Shown here in pieces: positions 57,377-64,000 of a DNA stretch of 64,000 bases. A model generated the notes under the pieces. It had not been told where the DNA came from and made no database searches. It saw only the letters and a list, made by a program, of their open reading frames with translations. A program made the position numbers and the translations under genes. Source of the stretch: Winogradskyella sp. (GTDB lineage: Bacteria; Bacteroidota; Bacteroidia; Flavobacteriales; Flavobacteriaceae); the NCBI GenBank assembly GCA_004211785.1, contig SHBX01000001.1, positions 186,001 through 250,000 on the forward strand. Reading direction: 5' to 3'. Position 1 is the stretch's first letter. Each line of letters starts with the position of its first letter.

Positions 57377-58642
57377 TCAGAGAATCTCTAAAGAATTTTC
57401 AATAATTGCATAAACTTTATTTAATTGCTGGTCTGAAATTATGTAAGGCGGTTGAATGTAAATGGTATTGCCAAGAGGTCTTAAGAACACGCCATTACTC
57501 ATAAAGAATTTTAGAAGTTTGTCTCGTAAATCTCCGTAACGCGGAACTTCAATATCTAAGTCCAAAGCAAAAATAACACCGATATGTCTTGTGGATTTTA
57601 CTTTAGGATGTGTTTTTATGCGTTCAGAAAATTGTTGATGTGATTCAGAAATACGGTTAATATTTTGTTGTGTCTCTTCAGAAGTTAATAACTCAATTAC
57701 AGCTAATGAGGCTGAGCATGCAATAGGGTTTGCGGAATAGGTATGGCAATGAAAAAAGCCTTTTGCCATCTCGTTACTCAAAAACGCATCATAAATATCT
57801 TCTGTACAAGAGGTAATTGCCATAGGTAATAATCCTGCTGTTAATGCTTTACTTAGACATATAATATCTGGTTTTGTTTCAATATAATCGGAAGCAAAAT
57901 ATTGTCCTGTTTTTCCAAAACCAGTCATAACTTCGTCAGCAATGGTAAGAATATGATTGGATTTGCAGAACTTTAATATCTCATTTAGACCTTCAGTATT
58001 ATGAATTTTCATTCCGGCTGCGCCTTGAACCAAAGGTTCGTAAATGAATCCAGCGATGTCCAAATTAGAGCTATACTCTTTAAGCTGATTTAAAATGAAT
58101 TCATGATTATTCCCATCAGGAACAGGAATGCGCTTTACATCAATTAAAAATTCTTCGAAAGGGCCATTGTAAACAGAAAGTCCCGAAACACTCATAGCAC
58201 CAAATGTATCGCCATGAAAACCATTTTTGAAAGCTATAAAGATTGAACGTTTTTGACCTCGATTATAATAATACTGCAAAGCCATTTTAATTCCTGCTTC
58301 TACTGCTGTAGAACCATTATCGTTAAAGAAAATTCTGTTTTGATTCTGCGGTAAAATCTTAATGAGTTCTTCAGATAGTTTTACGGCAGGTTCATGGGTA
58401 AAATCACTAAACATAATTTGGTCTAGCTGTCGCATTTGTTGCGATACTTTATTTACGATATAGTCATTACAATGCCCAAATATGCAGGTGTACCATGAGG
58501 AGATTGCATCGATATACTCGTTGCCATCTTCATCTGTTAGTGTGCAGCCTTTTGCTTTTACAATGGCCAAACTCTCAGGATGCGTTTGGTGTTGTTTTAG
58601 TGGATGCCAGAGATGCTTTTTATCACGTTCTTTTAAACTCAT
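57377..58642 (-). CDS. bioA: Adenosylmethionine-8-amino-7-oxononanoate transaminase
   Basis: HLWHPLKQHQ, ISSWYTCIFGHCN, FFNDNGSTAVEAGIKMALQYY, DEVMTGFGKTG. Confidence 0.95.
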   Translation of the reverse strand: MSLKERDKKHLWHPLKQHQTHPESLAIVKAKGCTLTDEDGNEYIDAISSWYTCIFGHCNDYIVNKVSQQMRQLDQIMFSDFTHEPAVKLSEELIKILPQNQNRIFFNDNGSTAVEAGIKMALQYYYNRGQKRSIFIAFKNGFHGDTFGAMSVSGLSVYNGPFEEFLIDVKRIPVPDGNNHEFILNQLKEYSSNLDIAGFIYEPLVQGAAGMKIHNTEGLNEILKFCKSNHILTIADEVMTGFGKTGQYFASDYIETKPDIICLSKALTAGLLPMAITSCTEDIYDAFLSNEMAKGFFHCHTYSANPIACSASLAVIELLTSEETQQNINRISESHQQFSERIKTHPKVKSTRHIGVIFALDLDIEVPRYGDLRDKLLKFFMSNGVFLRPLGNTIYIQPPYIISDQQLNKVYAIIENSLEIL

Positions 58643-59247
58643 AGTGCATTCTTAAACTTATTGGCATATTCTCTAATGACATTTTTGTCAAAATAAGGTT
58701 CGTCTTCAATTCTCCCAATGATATTAACTCCTGTCATTTTTTCGATAATGCTTTCAGTAGATTTATACTCATTTCCACTATAAATTAAACTGATATCAAA
58801 GCCTTTTTCTTTCAATGTGTTTATAGTCAAAAGCGTATGATTAATACTCCCTAAATAATGACGCGAAACCACAATGACTTTATAATTGGGTTGAATAATA
58901 TTTAAAATAGTTTCGTTGTCATTAAGCGGCACCATCAATCCACCAGCACCCTCAATAACCAGATTGTTTTTAGTATTTGGTACTTTGATTTTTTTTAAAT
59001 CTATGTTTACGCCATCAATTTCTGCGGCACCATGAGGGCTCATAGGTGTTTGTAATGCATAGCTATTGGGATGAAGAACTGATTTTTTGTTCGAGATTAA
59101 TTGCTGAATTTTATGTGTATCACTATTGTCAAGTTCTCCAGCCTGCACGGGTTTCCAATAATCAGCTTCTAAGGCTTCAACCAATATAGCTGAAGCAATA
59201 GTTTTGCCTACATCTGTAGATATTCCGGTTACGAAGTAGCTAGACAT
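58639..59247 (-). CDS. bioD: Dethiobiotin synthetase
   Basis: YFVTGISTDVGKTIASAILVEAL, YWKPVQAGELDNSD, VIEGAGGLMVPLNDN. Confidence 0.95.
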   Translation of the reverse strand: MSSYFVTGISTDVGKTIASAILVEALEADYWKPVQAGELDNSDTHKIQQLISNKKSVLHPNSYALQTPMSPHGAAEIDGVNIDLKKIKVPNTKNNLVIEGAGGLMVPLNDNETILNIIQPNYKVIVVSRHYLGSINHTLLTINTLKEKGFDISLIYSGNEYKSTESIIEKMTGVNIIGRIEDEPYFDKNVIREYANKFKNAL

Positions 59248-59624
59248 TAAAAGATTGTTTTACAATTATTACAAATGTGTTTTGTCTTTTCAAAAAAAGG
59301 AAAAAGCATATAAAAAATGTTCTTTCGTTCTAAAGGCGCTATGAGAATTCTTGTAGAATTGCAGTTAGGACAATTTATAGAATTACCATTTTTATCCTTG
59401 ACATATGCTCTAATAGTATTGTAAATACCTAATGCTATTTCTGCATCCTCATTAAGTACTAATAGTTTTACACCGCCAATGGCTTGACTTATTAACGGGT
59501 CAGAGTCAATTGTTTTTTCATCCATTAGCATTGTTGAGATATTTTGAGAATCTAGCTTTGATTTTATGAGCTGAGCTTCTGTAGAAAACTCAAAAGTATC
59601 TAATAGTGTGTAGTTTTCATTCAT
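59247..59624 (-). CDS. DUF2007-like protein with C-terminal zinc-ribbon-like motif
   Basis: MNENYTLLDTFEFSTEAQLIKSKLDSQNISTMLMDE...CPNCNSTRI...CNNCKTIF; start set at MNENYT. Confidence 0.72.
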   Translation of the reverse strand: MNENYTLLDTFEFSTEAQLIKSKLDSQNISTMLMDEKTIDSDPLISQAIGGVKLLVLNEDAEIALGIYNTIRAYVKDKNGNSINCPNCNSTRILIAPLERKNIFYMLFPFFEKTKHICNNCKTIF

Positions 59625-59634
59625 GCTATGAATT

Positions 59635-60762
59635 TTATAAAACAAAGGTAACAAGTAACTCTAAGATTTGAGTAATTTCCTGTTCTGAATTATAACTATG
59701 TAGACAAAAACGCAAACGTTCCTCACCAATTGGAATAGTAGGAGAGAGGATAGGTTTTACATCAAATCCATTATTTTGAAGTTCTGTTGCTATATTTTTT
59801 ACCTTTTTATTTCCTTGAACAATACAAGATTGAATTGCAGAATGACTTGATATAAAACTATTTTGAAGATTCAAGCGTTCTACTTCGGTATTAAAAAACG
59901 TAATATTTTCTTTTAATTTTTCTTGCGGCAAATTTGAAGCGAATAAATGCTCATAGGCACATTGAATTGTCGCTACGGAATGCGGTGACAAACTTGTAGT
60001 GTAAATCAATGCTCTTGAAAAATTAACGAGGTAGTCTTTTAAATCTTGAGACCCAAAAATTGCCGCACCATGGCAACCCATTGCCTTACCAAAAGTGACA
60101 ATACGTGCAAAAATAGGAATGTTGACTAATCCTTGCCCAAAAACACCAATAGCGTGTGCTTCATCTATGATAAGATGTGCGTTATGTTTTTCGCATAGTT
60201 TTGAAAGCGCATCAATATTTGGAGAATCGCCATCCATGGAAAATACAGATTCTGTCACTATGTAAATGACTTGATGAGATTCTGAATCAAGTTCAGAATG
60301 ACGACGGATGATTAGTTCTAAATCATCTAAATCATTATGCTTAAACTTATAAGCCTTTGCATTACTTAATTGTATGCCATCACGGATTGAAGCATGACTA
60401 TATTCGTCATACAAAATTACATCACCACGTTGAGGTACTGCAGAAAAGAACCCTAAATTGGCATCATAACCAGAGTTATAAACTAAGGTAGCTTCCGTAT
60501 TATGAAAACTGCAAAGTGTTTTTTCTAAATGGATATATAGTTCATGATTACCTGAGAGAAGACGAGAACCCGTTGCACCGTTCACCTTGAAATCATTTTT
60601 AATTAGAGCGTTGTGTGCGTTGTTAAAAATAGTTTCAGATTTGGCAAACCCTAGATAATCGTTTGAAGAAAAATCAATCAGTTTAGAGCTTGAATTTAAT
60701 TCCCGAAAGGAATTTCTATTCTTTCTATCAGTGAGTTTTTTATGTAATTTTTTTGGTAACAC
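59635..60762 (-). CDS. bioF: 8-amino-7-oxononanoate synthase-like PLP acyltransferase
   Basis: IDFSSNDYLGFAKS, NGATGSRLLSGNHELY, VTESVFSMDGDSPNIDAL, DEAHAIGVFGQ, VTFGKAMGCHGAAI. Confidence 0.92.
   Translation of the reverse strand: MLPKKLHKKLTDRKNRNSFRELNSSSKLIDFSSNDYLGFAKSETIFNNAHNALIKNDFKVNGATGSRLLSGNHELYIHLEKTLCSFHNTEATLVYNSGYDANLGFFSAVPQRGDVILYDEYSHASIRDGIQLSNAKAYKFKHNDLDDLELIIRRHSELDSESHQVIYIVTESVFSMDGDSPNIDALSKLCEKHNAHLIIDEAHAIGVFGQGLVNIPIFARIVTFGKAMGCHGAAIFGSQDLKDYLVNFSRALIYTTSLSPHSVATIQCAYEHLFASNLPQEKLKENITFFNTEVERLNLQNSFISSHSAIQSCIVQGNKKVKNIATELQNNGFDVKPILSPTIPIGEERLRFCLHSYNSEQEITQILELLVTFVL
60272..60306 (-). repeat. Short palindromic element inserted in frame in bioF
   Basis: Minus strand CCGTCGTCATTCTGAACTTGATTCAGAATCTCATC; arms ATTCTGAA/TTCAGAAT (60279-60286, 60292-60299), loop 5 nt; encodes ..RRHSELDSESH.. 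Confidence 0.65.
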
Positions 60763-60815
60763 GAGTCAAAGATACAAACTGCTCAACGACTTTAAAATTA
60801 TCTTTTCTTAATTAA

Positions 60816-60867
60816 AAAATTATTGTTTATCAATAATTTTTATATATTTGTTATTGTTAAACAATAA
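60816..60867 (+). promoter_or_regulatory. Promoter with two palindromic operator-like sites
   Basis: TTATTGTTTATCAATAA (60820-60836) and TTATTGTTAAACAATAA (60851-60867), centres 31 bp apart, flanking TATATTTG (60843-60850). Confidence 0.6.
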
Positions 60868-60870
60868 TTT

Positions 60871-61380
60871 ATGAACTCTGCAAGAACACTTTATTCTATA
60901 TTAAATGTTATTATTTTCCTTCTTCTAATCGGTATTGGTTTGGGAGTTTTCTTTTATGTAATGATGCTCTTTGGTGTAAAACAAGATTTTGTCGGCATAA
61001 GAATGGATGTCATCAATTTTAAAACTCAAGTAATGCATACTTTTTATACAATTTTAGGACTTGGAGTTTACGCTATTTTTATTAAGGCACTTTTGAAATT
61101 GAGAACCGCTACAAAATTGTTTTTAAAAAAAGATTTTTACAACAACGAACTTATAAGATTACTATTAATATCTGGAAAACTTATGGTTATTTCTGGAGTT
61201 TCTGCATGGAGTATTAATGTTATAGGTAATGTGTTTTTTAAATTCAGATTTGTAATTGGTTTAAGTGAAAAAACATTAATCTATTTATTTATTATAGCCA
61301 TAGGATTGTTTTTAATGCTAATGAGTACGGTTCTTGGAGATACTAAAGCCATAAAAGAAGAAAATGACTTAACTATTTAA
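60871..61380 (+). CDS. DUF2975-like membrane protein
   Basis: Four-TM-like protein, NSARTLYSILNVIIFLLLIGIGLGVFFYVMML; upstream of a paralog and a YozG-like Xre gene. Confidence 0.75.
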   Translation: MNSARTLYSILNVIIFLLLIGIGLGVFFYVMMLFGVKQDFVGIRMDVINFKTQVMHTFYTILGLGVYAIFIKALLKLRTATKLFLKKDFYNNELIRLLLISGKLMVISGVSAWSINVIGNVFFKFRFVIGLSEKTLIYLFIIAIGLFLMLMSTVLGDTKAIKEENDLTI

Positions 61381-61383
61381 GCT

Positions 61384-61908
61384 ATGAAAGATAATACTAT
61401 AATATTAACCTTAATCACATATGGCGTTTTATTAGGAGCGATTTCAGTACTCTTAAATGATATACGAGAGTTTGATTTTAATCAGTTTGAAAAATTCACA
61501 AACTGGGCAAAAACAGCAGATAAAAGTGAATCATGGTTTACATCAAAGAATGCCATTCAATGGAGTTATTATACTATTAGTGCTGGGTTATTCTTTTGGA
61601 GAGGTTACCTTATTTATGGATTCAGTTATTTCTTGTCTATTCTAAAAGAGATTGAAGCTGGAAACTATTTTAGTGATAAGAATATTAAACACTTCAAAAA
61701 GATAGGAAGTATCTTCATCTGGTATACTGTCAATGTTTTGGTACTAAGGTTTCTATTAACGGCAATTAATGGTTCTACGTTTAAATTTTTTAATGAACTT
61801 AAGGCAGAGTTTACATTTTTAATTCCAGCGGGGTTGGCGTTCTATATTTTGGCAGAGATTTTTAAGCGAGGCAAAGAAGCAGAAGAGGATAACGAGTTAA
61901 CCATATAA
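61384..61908 (+). CDS. DUF2975-like membrane protein (second copy)
   Basis: 174 aa membrane protein sharing the NYFSDKNIKHFKKIG pattern; same ENDLTI/EDNELTI C-terminus. Confidence 0.72.
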   Translation: MKDNTIILTLITYGVLLGAISVLLNDIREFDFNQFEKFTNWAKTADKSESWFTSKNAIQWSYYTISAGLFFWRGYLIYGFSYFLSILKEIEAGNYFSDKNIKHFKKIGSIFIWYTVNVLVLRFLLTAINGSTFKFFNELKAEFTFLIPAGLAFYILAEIFKRGKEAEEDNELTI

Positions 61909-61911
61909 GCC

Positions 61912-62118
61912 ATGTCCATAAAAGTAAACTTAGATATTATGTTGGTAAAGCGAGGCATGAAAAGCAAAGAGCTTGCAGAAATTATAGGCATTACTACGGC
62001 AAATCTATCTATCTTAAAGTCGGGTAAAGCAAAAGCTATCAGATTTTCTACATTAGAAGCCATTTGCAACGCACTAGATTGCCAACCAAGTGATATTTTA
62101 GAGTATGTTGAAGTATAG
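61912..62118 (+). CDS. Xre/YozG-like helix-turn-helix regulator
   Basis: MSIKVNLDIMLVKRGMKSKELAEIIGITTANLSILKSGKAKAIRFSTLEAICNALDCQPSDILEYVEV. Confidence 0.92.
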   Translation: MSIKVNLDIMLVKRGMKSKELAEIIGITTANLSILKSGKAKAIRFSTLEAICNALDCQPSDILEYVEV

Positions 62119-62209
62119 TTGCCGTTTAAAACTATACAAAAACTATACAACGGTATAATTCTATTGTGCATCAGTATATTGTTTAATATCTTAATACACT
62201 AAACCATAA

Positions 62210-64000
62210 ATGTTGAGTGTAAAAGATTATATAGCCTTAATATTCTTATATTTTTCGTGTTCTGTATTACATGCACAACTTAACGCAACAACGATAGGAG
62301 ATGCGCAAAGTCTAGGTAATAATTGTTTTATTATTACTCAAGACATATTAAGTCAGGTTGGTGGTGTTTGGTATGATAATGCCATAGATTTTGATCAAGA
62401 CTTCACTATAAATTATCAAAATAATTTTGGAAGTAAAGATGGAAATGGTGCAGACGGCATGGCCTTAGTTTTTAAAGATAATTCAACGCCTCAGTTAGGA
62501 AACGCTGGTGGTGGTATGGGATACCAAAATATAGGTTCACTCACAGATCCAATATCAGAGGCATCATTAACGATAGAGTTTGATACTTATTTAAATAACA
62601 CACCTCAAGAAGGGCTTTTAGCTGATCCGTTTTTTGATCATATTGCAATAATGCGTAATGGTAATCCAAATCATAATAGTACTGATAATTTAGCAGGTCC
62701 AGTACAAGCTAGTAATACATCTCAAAATATTGAAGATGGGAATACGCATGAAATAAAAATTGATTGGAATGCTTCTACTCAAATACTAAGTGTATTTTTT
62801 GATTGCGAATTAAGGTTGTCTCTAAACTTAGACGTAAAAAACACTATTTTTTCTGGTGATGATACTGTCTTTTTTGGCTTTGTAGGATCAACAGGAGGTT
62901 TATCTAATTTACATCAAGTCTGTTTTAATAGTATTTCATTTATAGATAATTTACAATTACAAGATGAAACTATATGTGAGAATGATGACATTCAAGTAGA
63001 CGCTACTATTCCAAGTGGTGTTACATATGTCTGGACACCAACTAATGGTGTTAGTGACCCCAATATTGCTAATCCATCATTTTTTCCAAATACTACCACG
63101 ACATACACTGTTACTATAAGTGATATTTGTGGAGACACGACTGTAGACGATTTTATGTTAACGGTCTTACCAGTCGAGACACCTACTTTTAATACTGTTC
63201 CTCCAATTTGTGTAGGAGGTTCTTTGACGTCATTACCAACAACTTCTCTTGAGGGTATAACAGGAACTTGGTCACCGACTTTAACCAATACACAAACTAC
63301 GACCTATACATTTACGCCAGATGGAGGTTGCGCCAATTCTACGACTTTAGACATTGTTGTTATTCCTCTTGCGTTACCCACATTTAATTCTGTAGCTCCC
63401 ATTTGTCAGGGAGAAACACTTGCTCCATTACCAACGACTTCTAATAACGGAATTACAGGAACATGGTCTCCAGCTCTAAATAATACGAGTACAACCATAT
63501 ACACATTTATGCCAGACACTGGACAAGGTTGCGTGGACACAGCCACGCTACAAATTGATGTTATAGCTCCAATTACTCCCAGTTTTGATAATGTGACATC
63601 TATTTGTGAAGGTGAAACTTTAGCGCCATTACCAACGACGTCTAATAATGGAATTACAGGAACGTGGTCTCCAGCTTTAAATAATACCACTACAACAACC
63701 TATACTTTTACCCCAAGTATTGGAGAATGTGCGATATCTACAACACTTGATGTTATAGTCAATCCTCCAGTGTTACCTGTGTTTGATGCTATTGATTCTA
63801 TTTGCGAAGGAGAAGCTCTTGCTCCATTACCAACGACTTCTAATAATGGGATATCAGGAACATGGTCTCCAGCTTTAAATAATACCACTACAACCACGTA
63901 TACTTTTACGCCAAATGCTGGAGAATGTGCTATCACAACTACACTAGATATTGTAGTGGACATACCTGTTACTCCGATTTTTAATTCATTAGGTTCTTTC
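62210..64000 (+). CDS. Large secreted protein with L-type-lectin-like domain and tandem Ig/PKD-like repeats, partial at right edge
   Basis: Hand translation from ATG 62210: MLSVKDYIALIFLYFSCSVLHAQLNATTIGDAQSLGNNCFIIT...DGNGADGMALVFKD...; no stop to window end; absent from ORF track because it is open. Confidence 0.85.
   Translation, partial: MLSVKDYIALIFLYFSCSVLHAQLNATTIGDAQSLGNNCFIITQDILSQVGGVWYDNAIDFDQDFTINYQNNFGSKDGNGADGMALVFKDNSTPQLGNAGGGMGYQNIGSLTDPISEASLTIEFDTYLNNTPQEGLLADPFFDHIAIMRNGNPNHNSTDNLAGPVQASNTSQNIEDGNTHEIKIDWNASTQILSVFFDCELRLSLNLDVKNTIFSGDDTVFFGFVGSTGGLSNLHQVCFNSISFIDNLQLQDETICENDDIQVDATIPSGVTYVWTPTNGVSDPNIANPSFFPNTTTTYTVTISDICGDTTVDDFMLTVLPVETPTFNTVPPICVGGSLTSLPTTSLEGITGTWSPTLTNTQTTTYTFTPDGGCANSTTLDIVVIPLALPTFNSVAPICQGETLAPLPTTSNNGITGTWSPALNNTSTTIYTFMPDTGQGCVDTATLQIDVIAPITPSFDNVTSICEGETLAPLPTTSNNGITGTWSPALNNTTTTTYTFTPSIGECAISTTLDVIVNPPVLPVFDAIDSICEGEALAPLPTTSNNGISGTWSPALNNTTTTTYTFTPNAGECAITTTLDIVVDIPVTPIFNSLGSF
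63182..63973 (+). repeat. Four tandem repeats of about 65-67 codons within the lectin-like gene
   Basis: Units start at 63182, 63377, 63578 and 63776; a fifth begins at 63974; core LPTTSNNGITGTWSPALNNTTTTTYTFTP. Confidence 0.85.

Noticed and set aside
62118-62160. Short direct repeat ACTATACAAAAACTATACAA after the Xre gene
   Set aside because: Two short AT-rich copies only; too weak to call a regulatory site or array.
62992-63963. Three minus-strand ORFs (98, 94 and 87 aa) with repeated VVLFKAGDHVPVIPLLEVVGNGA sequence
   Set aside because: They are antisense shadows of the tandem repeats in the plus-strand lectin-like gene, which is continuously open and has clear domain structure.

Overview
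Low-GC, densely coded chromosomal window consistent with a marine Flavobacteriaceae genome (inference from type IX secretion sorting tails, PorZ-like and TonB-dependent proteins, Bacteroidota-style -33/-7 promoter motifs). Content is mostly housekeeping: ppc, metG, gdhA, nadD, gmk, recO, recX, a split biotin locus (bioF, bioD, bioA, bioB), and a flotillin/NfeD pair. Accessory genes include three tandem T9SS-tailed metalloproteases at the left edge, a DUF1501/DUF1800 pair, two serine hydrolases, a sigma-70 operon, a membrane-anchored winged-helix regulator, and a DUF2975/Xre module. A large L-type-lectin/repeat surface protein runs off the right edge and is absent from the ORF track. No rRNA, tRNA, CRISPR array, transposase, prophage or recognisable defence system was seen. 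The most notable observations are: (1) a small palindromic element present once between genes and once in frame inside bioF, with compensatory stem changes between the copies; (2) a paired-palindrome operator bracketing a -7 motif ahead of the DUF2975/Xre module; (3) a direct-repeat array between yceI and a winged-helix regulator with reversed ToxR-like topology; (4) tandem metalloproteases with a leishmanolysin-like displaced third zinc ligand; (5) a condensing enzyme encoded in a biotin locus that lacks bioC/bioH here; (6) two small ORFs missed by the track. No complete, clearly novel multi-gene system was identified with confidence.
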